Positions 9,344-18,420 of a stretch of 64,000 nucleotides of DNA are shown here, piece by piece. The stretch covers positions 433,462 to 497,461 of the forward strand of contig LSRX01000071.1 in assembly GCA_001939145.1 (NCBI GenBank), written 5' to 3'. Under the pieces are notes generated by a model that saw nothing but the letters and a program-made list of their open reading frames with translations, searched no databases and was not told where the DNA came from. The translations under genes were made by a program, and so were the position numbers. Numbering within the stretch: the stretch's first letter is position 1; every line of letters starts with the position of its first letter. The stretch comes from Symbiodinium microadriaticum (Eukaryota; Sar; Dinophyceae; Suessiales; Symbiodiniaceae).

Positions 9344-10800
9344 ATTGGGTTTTGGAGTATATGCGATTGTGATCATCACAGGGAATAGCATCAGTTATGT
9401 TATCATTATTTGAGCAGGCTTCTATCGTAGTTGAGTTGTGCCCGTTCTTGCGAGAGTGAGGCACTCTTATTGAGAGCACAAAGCCTTGCCTTGATCATGA
9501 AAACCCCAATCCCGACTCCTTCATCTCTTCCTTTCAGGGCTTCTAGAAGTACTCCTACACCCCATACCCCAAACCCTAAACCATAAACCCTTCTCTTCAG
9601 GGCTTTTTTAAGGACTCCTTCAACAGGATTTCCTTAGATTGCCAATGAGAGAACTCGAATTGTTCTGGCCTAGTTTTTGAGAGGTCTATATACCCTGAAC
9701 CCGAAACCCTAAGCTTTTTCAGGGCCTGATTTTGGAGGAAGACAGAATCCAGGGTCTCCAAAACCTCCGGTTCCCTCTGGGATAGCTCCCTGCCCGCCTC
9801 CCAGAACCGTTGAGGTCCTTACAAGCCTTACACCCTGAGGATTTAGGGTTCAGGTTTAGGAATTAAGCTTAAGGGTTCAGGGTTTAGGATTTCGAGGTTT
9901 AGGGTTCAGGTTTAGGAGTCAAGCTTAAGGGTGCAGGGTTTAGGATTTCGGGGTTCAGCGTGCAGGGCTTAGGGATTTGCGGAGACACCAAAACCCTCTC
10001 ACAATTCCATGTAAGACTTCTTTGACGAGCCGTGAACGGAGTCCTTGAAACCCCAGTCTACTCATTCAGGTCCCGACAAACCCTAAAACCTAAACCCTAA
10101 ACTCTAAACCCAACACCCTAAACGCAAAACCCTAAACTCTAAACCCTAAATCCTAAACCCTAAACTCTAAACCCTAGACTCTAAACCCTAAACCTCAGCC
10201 TACTCAAATCAGGCCCCAACACTATGTCCCGGGCCAGCCTAGTGGCTTCCGGGGCGGATCAAGTGCTGCTGCAGGACCGGTGGGGGCCCGGAACCCCTTA
10301 AACTCTAAGCCCTAAACCCCTAAACTCCATAAACCCTAAACCCTAAACCCCTAAACTCTATAAATCCCAAACCCCTAATATAAACCCAAAACCCTAAACC
10401 CCTAATAAATCTAAACCCTTAAGCCCCTAAACTCCTAAGCTTCCTAAAGGGAAGGGTTCCGACTTCAGGTTTAGGGTTGAGAGGGATCCCGGGTCCGGAA
10501 AGTACCCCCTAAGGGTCCAAAGGACCCTGCAATCAAGGCACTTTGCCCCTTGGGTTTAGGGTTCAGTTTAGGGTTTAGGGATTAAGTAAGGTACTTTGGT
10601 TGCAGATAGTAGATATCTACCCTGTTACAATTATGATGTAATGGGCCTTCTATTTTTTGGGACCCTTATAGTACTGTGGTTAAGGATAGGAGATATCTAG
10701 GCTAATGTTTTGGGAGAGTATTCTGACTCTTAGGTGCTTGGGACCCTTTTAGGGACTCTGCTAAGCAAGCATGGCTGCAGGCTCGCATGAAGGCCTGGCT
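9344..10800. repeat. Telomere-like repeats with interspersed unique DNA
   Basis: CCCTAAA forms occur at 9565-9595, 10075-10195 and 10295-10440. TTTAGGG forms occur at 9840-9970, including a duplicated block (TTTAGGGTTCAGGTTTAGGA, about 9840 and 9898), and at 10550-10585. No convincing gene. A hairpin-like AGATATCTA motif occurs twice (10608 and 10688). Confidence 0.6.
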
Positions 10801-10810
10801 TGAGGGATCT

Positions 10811-11060
10811 CCTTTAGGGGTTTAGGGGTTTTGGGTCTCTTTAGGGGTTTAGGGGTTTTGGGGCTCTTTCGGGGTTTAGGGGTTTGGGGGATCCTTAGGG
10901 GTTTAGGGGTTTGGGGGATCCTTAGGGGTTTAGGGTTCAGGGATCTCTAGGGGTGTAGGGTTCAGGGATCTTCAGGGGTTGGGGTTTAGGGATCTGTAGG
11001 GGTTTGGGGCCCCGGGTCTTCAGCGGTTTATGGTTCCGGGTTTTCAGGGGTTTATGTAGG
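10811..11060 (+). repeat. Minisatellite of TTTAGGGG-type units
   Basis: About eight imperfect units of roughly 30 bp follow the pattern GATCCTTAGGGGTTTAGGGG, drifting along the array from GGGTCTCTTTA to GGGATCTCTA forms. Like the other higher-order repeats, it is built from telomere-like heptamers plus a non-telomeric linker. Confidence 0.65.
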
Positions 11061-11289
11061 GTTTAGGGATCCTCGAGGTGTGTTTTGGGTGGTGGGTAAT
11101 GTAGGGGCCTTCATAGTCAGAATACGGTTTTGGGCTCCTTTAGCCTTGATAATATGTCCTGAGTAGAACTAGAACATCTGTAATAAGCTAACCTGGTGCA
11201 CAACCCTTATGCAACCCTACAAAGCGTTGCAATTCAACCCCAAAGCCCCAAACCCTAAATGCAAGCCCTGCGAAGCCTCGACCCCAGGT

Positions 11290-11400
11290 AATCGGAGGCC
11301 TGAAAAGGTGGGATGAAGCTAGGTGGAATATTCCAACATGATAGTCCTCATATAGGGGATCCTTAATCCTACCTACCTCCATCACACCTTTTGAGGCCTC
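11290..11400. mobile_element. Palindromic element, family P, copy 1
   Basis: AGGCCTGAAAAGGTGGGATG on the left mirrors CACACCTTTTGAGGCCTC on the right. A second copy is at 48605-48720 with the same ends (AGGTGGGATGAAGCTT and CATCCCACCTTTTGAGGCCT). It carries no coding capacity. Confidence 0.65.
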
Positions 11401-11503
11401 CGAGGTAAACCCAGCTCGCCTTTTGTAGGCTCATCTGCATCAGCTCCTTCGGCAGCCGCCTCGCGGCCGACAGACTATGCGGATGCCACTTGGAGCGGCA
11501 CTT

Positions 11504-11756
11504 TAGGGACGAAAGGAACCTTAAAAGGGTACTTAAGGTACATATACCACAATAGGGACTCATAGTATGAGGATATATACCCTAAACCCTAAACCCTAAG
11601 GGCCCCTACTTATAAAGGATCATGTATGAGGGTATATACCCTAAACCGTAAACCCTAAACTCTAAGGGCCTCTACTTATAAAGGATCATGTATGAGGGTA
11701 TATACCCTAAACCGTAAACCATACTTATAAAGGATCATGTATGAGGGTATATGCCC

Positions 11757-11789
<33 letters not shown>

Positions 11790-11880
11790 TATATATTTAT
11801 ATATATATATATATATATCTATATATATATATATATATACACCCTAAACCCCAAGGGCCCCTACTTATAAAGGGTCATGT
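11504..11880. repeat. Family A end amplified in tandem around an AT array
   Basis: A diverged family A start (TTTAGGGACGAAAGGAACC) is followed by three to four tandem copies of a 55-70 bp unit carrying GTATGAGGGTATATACCC and ACTTATAAAGGATCAT (about 11557, 11627, 11690, 11737). A TA microsatellite follows (11757-11840), then one more ACTTATAAAGGGTCATG. The Tyr/Ile-rich ORF across it is a repeat artefact. Confidence 0.65.
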
Positions 11881-11972
11881 GGTCCCGAAGGTAGCAGACC
11901 AAAAAGCTTCGGATCAGGGGCTCCTGGAGGTTTTTTGGCTCAAAGGCGCATGGGGTTCCATTCTCTGGTTCC

Positions 11973-12076
11973 TACTGTTGATGATACGAATCCTGCCTTA
12001 CCCATAATAAGGAACATACCATGATTCCCATAGTTTAGGGTCCTTAGGTAATGTAGGATTTATATCATCAACAGTA
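11973..12076. mobile_element. MITE family B, copy 2
   Basis: This copy is well preserved: TACTGTTGATGATACGAATC at the left and GATTTATATCATCAACAGTA at the right, perfect to near-perfect over about 20 bp. It is a useful reference for the copy at 39736. Confidence 0.85.
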
Positions 12077-13095
12077 TTTCGGGCACTTTTACTCAAGCTC
12101 TGTAGGGTTTAAACATAGTGGAGCCGCGCAAGTTTCAGGATCCACGAGCATGGTCCACCGCGGTACTCTGCTGTAGCCTGCTTCAGCCAAAAAAGGGCAG
12201 ATGAGCAACAGCACAAGAGGACATGTGCAGTGAGGTCGGCCAGCTTCCGAAAGGAGTCGCTAACAGGGTATGCCAAGAACGGTCCATGCTTCCCGGGAGT
12301 CCTTCAAGCTCCTTTCGCCCGAAACCTTATTAAGCACGAGTCTAAGAAACAAGCCAAACATCTTGTAAACTTTAGGGTTTTGGGTCTAGGGTTTTAGGGT
12401 TTAGGGTTTAGGGATTCATGGCCTTTGCCGCCCCATGGTCGTGGAGACGGGGCGCAGAGCAGTCGCCACAGAAAAGTGCAAGGCTGCTTCCGGCTTTTGA
12501 TCTTCTGGATGTACTATAGGGGCCTAGGGTTTATGGTGTACTATAGTAAGGTACCCCAATACCCTATTCCAATTATTAATAAAGGCCCCCATTCACACCT
12601 ATCTACCTGAACCCTTTGTCAAAAGAAGATGTAGGGACATAAACAGCGTGTGTCCCCAGGTCTGGATCTAGAGGTAAACCACAAGCAAGGAAGCACATAA
12701 AGACACGCTCAGTGTTCAGGGTTTGTGGTTCAGGGTTTTGGGTTCACTGTTTGGGGTTTAGGTTTTAGGGTTTAGCAAGCGAAGAGACAAACAAAGAAGC
12801 ATACACCAGCTCTCATCTAGAAAAAACTCGGAATCCCTCTGGCAAAGAGCTATGACGAGACGGAGCAACACAAAGCAACAACTGGACGACAGCATAAGGC
12901 CACCAAAGGCAATCCTAAAGGATCTAAGGACTCCATAATCATATCCTTTCCGAAGTACTATGCAACTATCCCCAACCCAAATACCTAATTATGGGGTCCG
13001 TTGAACCCTTAGAGAACGAATAGGGGCCCAAAGAAAGCCCAAAACCCTAAATTGATCAAACCCTAGGCCCGAAGCCCTAACGCACAATGCTGAAC
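12077..13095. other. Mixed non-genic sequence
   Basis: Contains short TTTAGGG tracts (12370-12415, 12715-12775) and CCCTAAA forms (13040-13080). A family H-like block, TATTCCAATTATTAATAAAGG, lies near 12560. A 61-codon ORF at 12425-12610 is not supported. Confidence 0.5.
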
Positions 13096-13309
13096 TACTG
13101 TTGATGATACAAATCCTGTATCACCCTAAGGACCCTAAACTATGGGAATTATGGTCTATTCCTTATTATGGGTAATGCAGGGTTCCTTAAGGACGAAATG
13201 ACCCTTAAGAGTAGGGGCCCTATATCCATATACTATGAATCCCTATATGGTCTATGAACCCTAAACCCTTCTAGGGTTCATTTCGTCCTTAAGGTTTATC
13301 TCATCAACC
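13096..13309. mobile_element. MITE family B, copy 3, split by a family A element
   Basis: The left part is typical B (TACTGTTGATGATACAAATC through GGGTAATGCAGG). It is interrupted at 13185 by a family A element and resumes with TTTATCTCATCAACC after 13294. Removing the insert gives a B element of normal length (about 105 bp). This dates B here as older than A. Confidence 0.8.
13185..13294. mobile_element. MITE family A nested inside family B
   Basis: The element runs from CCTTAAGGACGAAATGACCC to TTCATTTCGTCCTTAAGG, with termini inverted over about 18 bp. GTT flanks the left end and GTTT follows the right end, consistent with a 3-4 bp target duplication beginning with GT, as for the copy inside the PPR gene at 15688. 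Confidence 0.8.
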
Positions 13310-13942
13310 GAAAGGCTTCGTGGTTGTCAGACTTGTGGTCTTTTGGGCTGAAAGAAATTGCGGAATCCCAGCCTTGGCCGCTAAATACTTAATGTCATGG
13401 TCTGTTATTCTTATTGTGATTAGAATCGTTGCGTTTTGCTATCCTGTTTATGAGAGCCAGTAACGTTAGTTACCATCATTTACGGTTATTGCCGTTATTG
13501 TGTGTTATTCTCATTGCTATGGTTGTTGTTGTTTTTACTTTGGGCAGGCATGGTGGAAACCCAAACCCTGAGCCCTAAAATCCTAAAATCGCTAGACCCC
13601 ACAAGCCCTGCACCCTAAATTAGCCCGCAAAACCGTAAGCTCCAAACCCCTTAAACCCCTTAAGCCCTTTTGGGCAGGCATGGCAGAAACCCCTAAACGC
13701 CCCCCAAGCCCTGAAACCCTCAAACACCTCCTAAACCCTAATCCCTCAACCCCTAAAATCCTTAAACCCCTTAAGCTCCAAACCCTTATAAACCCTAAAC
13801 CCTAAACCTACAACCCTTAAACCTAAAACCCTGAGCCCTAAACCCTAAACCCTTAAACCTACCACCCTTAAACCTAAAGCCCTGGACCCTAAACCCTAAA
13901 CCCTTAAACCCCTTCAGCCCCTTAAGCCCCAATCCTTGGCAG
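13310..13942. other. Unique T-rich region plus CCCTAAA repeats
   Basis: 13370-13540 is heptamer-free and T-rich, rich in TTATT and GTTATTG words. 13560-13930 is degenerate CCCTAAA. GGGCAGGCATGG recurs at about 13542 and 13671, and as TTGGCAGGCATGGCAGA at about 13937, suggesting a repeated acceptor-plus-ATG module. Confidence 0.45.
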
Positions 13943-13944
13943 GC

Positions 13945-14052
13945 ATGGCAGAGCGGGATCTCGAAGCTACAGGGGCTCCCTCCGCTGCGCGATCAGAAGG
14001 CCCATCGCAAGGTGGGAGCCCCTCCTTGGGCTCTTTTTTGAGGGGGGGCTAG
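13945..14052 (+). CDS. Possible first coding exon
   Basis: An ATG at 13945 follows a GGCAG acceptor-like site and opens a 35-codon frame: Met-Ala-Glu-Arg-Asp-Leu-Glu, then an Ala/Ser/Gly-rich stretch. CGCAAG|GTGGGAG near 14011 is a good donor, so only about 22 codons may be real. Two earlier partial copies of the same upstream motif are followed by CCCTAAA repeats, not coding sequence. Product unknown. Confidence 0.3.
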   Translation: MAERDLEATGAPSAARSEGPSQGGSPSLGSFLRGG

Positions 14053-14780
14053 GGTTTAGGGTTTAGGGTTTAGGGTAGTAGTAGTCCTTCATTCAAGAGG
14101 GCTGGGACGGGTTTCATGATGTTCGACTCGCTTTTGTAAGGGTCCTGCAGTCTGCAGATTCTCTGAGGGAGCCTTTTTCAATACCACGGCTTCCAAGTAT
14201 CGGGAGCCGTCTTGGGTTCCCTTCTGTGGGTCTTTTCAAGGGTCTTCTTGAGGTTGCGGAAGCTGGAGATCCCGGATTTAGTTTAGTGTTTTGGGCTTCG
14301 GGTCCGGAACCTTCATCTATAAGTTTCCTTACGATACAAAGGTTGAACTTTTTTGGGGCCCGGGTATGGGAGAGGAGAGTTTTCAGAGAGTTGAGCAGGC
14401 CCGCGGGAAGCAAAGCCGCGGTGTCATTGCGGGAAACTTCTCTCTGCGACTATAGATAGTTGTCCTAGAGAGCATAAATACCACCATGGTGCCCGAATGC
14501 CCGGACAGACCAATCAAAAGCCAAAGCCCTGCTGCCCAAACTTCAAGCTCTGAGCCCGAAACCAAACCCTAAAGACCCTAGACTTTGAACCTCTTCGACT
14601 CCTTCTATAGTAACTTTCATAGTAGAGCCAGTAGGGTTGACCCTAATTAATCAAGCCCTGAACCCTTACAAAGTGACCATGACACATACCTGGATCTCAA
14701 GAGTGTGTAGAATAATAATAGCCCTTTACGGGTTTGGTGGTTTAGGTACAAGGTAGGCTTTAATGTGCCCTAAACCAGAG
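14053..14780. other. Region before the PPR gene, no firm gene
   Basis: Starts with a perfect TTTAGGG run (14050-14075). ORFs of 60-99 codons overlap on both strands at 14114-14565, and I cannot choose between them. Earlier exons of the PPR gene could lie here but no PPR motif was seen. Confidence 0.4.
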
Positions 14781-16480
14781 GCCATTTCCTGCTGTGGCGC
14801 GCAGTGGCAGGCAGCATTGCAAGTCCTGGCGGAGATTGCAAAGTACGCAGTGCCCAATGTCTCTGAGCCGTGGTTGAGTATTTTTTTCGAAACCCCAAAC
14901 CCTAAGCCCAACTTCTCCCTGTGCATCTAAGATTGTTGGTTCTGAAGGTTCACCTGAACCCACGCGTTTGCAAGCGTGTTTTCCTGATGTATGTCCTGCA
15001 AACGTAAGGTCTGCTCATGCCTATAGACTCCCAAAGCTTCAGCTTCAGTTCTGTTTTGTACCATACTGGACGCCTGAGGTTTATGGCTTCAGTGCAGCCA
15101 TCACAGCCTGTGAGCGGGGAAGGCAGTGGCACTCGGCACTCCACCTACTTTCAGAGATGGGCTCGCTTCGAACTGCGCCCAACGTTTTCAGCTTCAGTGC
15201 CGGCATCAGCGCCTGTGAGAAGGGCGGCGAATGGCAGATGGCCTTGCTTCTGCTGTCAGAAATGTCGCTCCAGTCTATCCTCCCAAATGTCTTCACCTTT
15301 AGTGCTGCGATCAGCGCCTGTGAGAAGGGGAGTAGATGGCAGATGGCTTTGCTTCTGCTTTCAGAAATGCCATCTGCCCGCGTGGCTCCCGACAGGGTTA
15401 GCTTCAATGCGGCGATCAGTGCCTGTGAGAAGCCTTGGAGTTCAGCAGTACCCTTTTGCTCAAGTTCTGTTTAGGGGTCTCCTTGTTGGACACCGAATAC
15501 TGACACGAAATGTAGTTCAGTAGTACTGTTTTGATGCTTTTATTCTGGGCTCTCCTTGCCGTAGTAGGAACAAGGGTATAACCTTACCATCAAGGGCCTG
15601 CTGGGGAACCTAGGAAAAGAGCCGAATGGCAGATGGCCTTGGCATTGCTGTCAGCGATGCAGGACGCCACCGTCGCCCCCAACGACTGTACCTTAAGCAC
15701 GAAATGACCCTTAAAAGTAGGGGCCCTATACCCTCATACTATGAATTCCTATAGGGTATATGAACCCTAAACCCTTTTGGGGTTCATTTCGTCCTTAAGG
15801 TACCTTCAATGCGGCTATCAGCGCGTGTGAGAAGGCTGGGGAGTGGGAGCTGGCTCTATCTCTACTCTCGCAGATGCCCGGAGAACGTCTCTGGGGCCTT
15901 GTTGGATACAATTTTACATTTTTGTTATAATAAAACCCTAATAAGGATTGAAAATGGTCATTTTTAATATGGCCCCAACAGGGAACCAGGTCTCATGCCG
16001 GATGAGATCAGCTTCAACGCGAGCATCAGTGCATGTGAGAAACGTGGGGAATGGCGGGCGGCCTTATCCTTGTTGGCGGAAGGCATTTCTTCAGCCCGAA
16101 TGTTGGCAAGTAGAGTCAGCTTCAGTGCGGGCATCAGTGCATGTGAGAAAGCTGGTGAGTGGCAGGTTGCCCTCTACCTTTTGTCGCAGATGCCTGTGGC
16201 AGAGATTCTACCCGATCAAGTCAGTTTCAGCGCCGGCATCAGTGCATGCGAGAAAGCCGGCAAGTGGGCGGTTGCCCTGCAAATCCTGTCGCACATGTCC
16301 GCAGCCCAAGTACTGCCTGACGACATCATCTTCAATGCCTGTATCGGTGCCTGCGCGAAAGGCGAAAAGTCTCGAATTGAACACGAAGGCCGACGAAAGC
16401 CTTCAACCTCACGCCTTGGAGCACTTCTCCTTAGGCCCTACGCACGTCTCCAAGCCTATAGCTTAGATCTTGAACCCTAG
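14781..16480 (+). CDS. Pentatricopeptide-repeat (PPR) protein, spliced
   Basis: My exon model is 14781-14858, 15079-15428, 15614-15687, 15800-15886 and 15990-16480. The spliced product contains about nine repeats of 35 residues of the form (V/I)xFSAAISACEKGxxW, then AL.LLSEM and AP(D/N). PPR proteins are helical-repeat, RNA-binding factors that usually act on organelle transcripts; the target here is unknown. Each inferred splice restores both the frame and the 35-residue period, which is strong internal support. The first repeat is degenerate (AISCCGAQW lacks the usual ACEK spacing), so the 5' end is probably incomplete. After the last partial repeat (IGACAKGEK, about 16370) the frame runs to a TAG at 16478 through non-PPR sequence, so the true 3' end is uncertain. 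No transit peptide can be assigned. A decayed paralogue remains possible. Confidence 0.8.
14859..15078 (+). other. Inferred intron 1 of the PPR gene
   Basis: The donor is CCCAAT|GTCTCTG and the acceptor CGCCTGAG|GTTTAT. Joining gives Pro-Asn-Val-Tyr-Gly-Phe-Ser, exactly the repeat consensus. The 220 bp insert contains CCCTAA-like sequence and has an open frame in its 3' half that could mislead gene callers into starting at 14968. Confidence 0.65.
15429..15613 (+). other. Inferred intron 2, GA donor
   Basis: The exon ends at TGTGA and resumes at GAAAAGAGCC, giving Cys-Glu-Lys-Arg-Ala-Glu-Trp, in frame with the repeat. The donor would be GA (GAAGCC) and the acceptor CCTAG|G. GA donors with AG|G acceptors are reported in Symbiodiniaceae. 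The same three bases, GAA, begin the intron and the following exon. Confidence 0.55.
15688..15799 (+). mobile_element. Family A element acting as intron 3 of the PPR gene
   Basis: A complete family A MITE (CTTAAGCACGAAATGACCC to CATTTCGTCCTTAAG) is flanked by GTAC on both sides. Read as an intron, the upstream GTAC supplies the GT donor and the CTTAAG terminus supplies the AG acceptor. Splicing leaves one GTAC and restores Asn-Asp-Cys-Thr-Phe-Asn-Ala-Ala-Ile-Ser in phase. The same family sits in intergenic DNA at 8851 and 13185. Confidence 0.8.
15887..15989 (+). mobile_element. TIR element acting as intron 4 of the PPR gene
   Basis: A 103-bp insert is flanked by GTCTC on both sides. Its ends, CTGGGGCCTTGTTGG and CCAACAGGGAACCAG, are imperfect inverted repeats (about 11 of 14 matching). 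The first GTCTC gives a GT donor and ACCAG the acceptor. Removal joins Gly-Glu-Arg-Leu-Met-Pro-Asp-Glu, restoring a 35-residue repeat. It is not the same family as the intron at 15688. Confidence 0.75.
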
Positions 16481-17225
16481 ACCAATCGAAAACTCTCAGC
16501 CTTCCAGCCTACCCCATAAAGTCAAGAAAGCTGTATGCCAGCCCAGCTGGTCTTGCCGGACGTTTCTGGATTCTATAGTCCATTGGTGACGCCTCCTCAT
16601 TATCCCTAAATCCCAACCCCACAACCCTAATCCCTATAAGCCCTAAACCATTATATGGTTTGCTTATACTAAGTCCTTATGCAGATAGGCGCCCCGAGGT
16701 CCAGGTAAGTACTGACAGCCGCAAAGCCCTGAAACCTTTGATAAGCTCCAAACCTCTAAAGCCTCCAGTCCCAAAGACCTGGGTTCAGGGTTTAGGTTTC
16801 AGGGTTTAGGTTTTAGGGTTTAACAACTAGAACGCCATAAACGATGTAATGGCTCCTCAAAGCCAACCCTGTGCCTTCCTGTGTCTTTGTCTCAGCAGCT
16901 AAACCGCACGATTGAGACCATGTCCCAAGCCCCGAACCTCAAACTTAACCCCTCAGATCCCTCGAAGAAAGACCCTCGGACCCTCAGCAAAAAACAAAGA
17001 GCAAAGCCCGTTGCTTGCAACACCCCAACCTTACAGCCCAAACCGCAAACCCCTCACAAGCCTTACACCCTAAAAAATAAACCCTTGAAGCCCGACACCC
17101 TTGAACCGTAAACCAAAAAACAATCCCTAAACCAACAAAGGGTTTAGGGTTTTGGGTTTAGGGGTTTAGGGTTTAGGGGTTTAGGGTGTAGGGGTTTAAA
17201 GAAATTGTTAAGGGTTTGGACCGAT
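16481..17225. other. Non-genic CCCTAAA-like region before a gap
   Basis: Degenerate CCCTAAA forms occur (16600-16660 and 16990-17110), with TTTAGGG at 17138-17200. A 76-codon ORF at 16881-17111 is rich in Pro, Lys and Thr because it is translated from heptamers. No gene. Confidence 0.6.
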
Positions 17226-17476
17226 NNNNNNNNNNNNNNNNNNNNNNNNNNNNNNNNNNNNNNNNNNNNNNNNNNNNNNNNNNNNNNNNNNNNNNNNNNN
17301 NNNNNNNNNNNNNNNNNNNNNNNNNNNNNNNNNNNNNNNNNNNNNNNNNNNNNNNNNNNNNNNNNNNNNNNNNNNNNNNNNNNNNNNNNNNNNNNNNNNN
17401 NNNNNNNNNNNNNNNNNNNNNNNNNNNNNNNNNNNNNNNNNNNNNNNNNNNNNNNNNNNNNNNNNNNNNNNNNNNN
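17226..17476. other. Assembly gap (251 N)
   Basis: The sequence is unknown. Any ORF spanning it is meaningless. Confidence 0.99.
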
Positions 17477-17886
17477 CCAACAACCGAACCCTGAAGCCCA
17501 AAACAGGACCCCAACAACAACAACAACAAGCAATTTCTATTTATTTCTTTCTTGAGGGTTCAGGGTTCAGGGTTTAGGGTTTAGGGTTCAGGGTTCAACA
17601 GAACAAAAAGGTTGTGCCTCGGCCGGACGCCTTGGAGGCGGGCCTGCGCCACGCTCTGAAGGCGGGGCGCGCGTCGTTCTAGCGAAGTCTGGGTTGCTTT
17701 TAGGGGTGCAGGAGTTTGGTCCAAGGACCTATTATTTGGGGTTTAGGGTTTTAGGGTTTGCGGTTTAAGGTTTAGGGGTTTAGGGGTTTAGGGTTTAGGG
17801 GTTTAGGTTTGGGGTTTAGAGCTCCAGGGGCGCAGGATTCTGGTCTCAGGGGTTAGGACTTGAGGTTTTGCTGAAAACCCAGCTCA
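17477..17886. repeat. TTTAGGG-like tracts
   Basis: TTTAGGG and TTCAGGG forms run at 17555-17600 and 17735-17820, after a CAA microsatellite at 17510-17528. No gene. Confidence 0.6.
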
Positions 17887-17989
17887 CCTTTAAGGCTCTA
17901 AGGAACCTCCTAGACAGGGCCCGGTACCTCTTGGTTAGGACCCTGGGTTCTCAATCTTCTTTCAGTTTGAGGGCCCATGAGCCTTAGGG
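17887..17989 (+). mobile_element. MITE-like element, family D, copy 2
   Basis: It runs from CCTTTAAGGCTCTAAGGAAC to GGGCCCATGAGCCTTAG. It ends directly against the coding-like region that begins near 17990, so its terminal TTAG could be a splice acceptor. Confidence 0.8.
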
Positions 17990-18420
17990 CAACAAGGAGA
18001 AGCAGGAACGGCGCACCAAGGTGTTGCGAATGAAGGTGGATGTTGCGGAGTACCGGAAGAAGGTCAATCAGGTCTCTGCAAGGTGGAGCAAGCAGCTCAC
18101 CCGACAAACAGAGATCGCCAAGAAGGCTTTGAAGGCGAAGAACAGGATGGACCTAAAGGACTTCAAGCCGAGCCTGCTTCCTCAACCTTGTGGAGTGGGT
18201 GGCATCGAAGGCTCGCCGTCAAGGGGCGTCTGCAGCCGCGATCAGCACGATCGATGAGCGGCTGGAGGAGCTGAGGACCGCTCAGTTTGTGGCCAAGCAG
18301 GAGCCCATCTTTCATCCTGTTGCGGATTCTCCTGCTGTCCCTGCTGCTCCTGCTGTGTATTATCGCATAGCTATAGTTATAGGAACACTATTACTAATGA
18401 GACAGAACCCAGCATGAGTG
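17990..18420 (+). CDS. Lys-rich coiled-coil-like protein fragment, frameshifted
   Basis: Two adjoining frames look coding. The first (17990 to about 18165) is rich in Lys, Arg and Glu: EYRKKVNQVSARWSKQL, then EIAKKALKAKNRMDLKDF. The second, in another frame, runs from about 18163 to 18415 and continues the same character (VEWVASKARRQ, ISTIDERLEELRTAQFV, KQEPIFHPV) before a Pro/Ala tail. One frameshift near 18165-18185, or a very short intron, would unite them. The pattern suggests a helical, possibly nucleic-acid-associated protein. No family was recognised. Confidence 0.5.

Noticed and set aside
11925-11950. Possible dinoflagellate spliced-leader sequence (TTTTTTGGCTCAAAGG)
   Set aside because: Only the 3' part resembles the leader, and the CCGTAGCCA start and downstream donor are absent.
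11741-12007. Tyr/Ile-rich 88-codon ORF
   Set aside because: It is a translation of the TA array plus element B.
14968-15078. Start of the PPR protein at the ATG at 14968
   Set aside because: The residues before Val-Tyr-Gly-Phe do not fit a PPR repeat, while splicing from 14858 to 15079 gives a perfect repeat join.
15948-16466. 172-codon ORF in a second frame over the PPR exon
   Set aside because: It is a shadow frame; the PPR frame matches the repeat consensus throughout.
17144-17555. ORFs spanning the first gap
   Set aside because: Most of their length is N.
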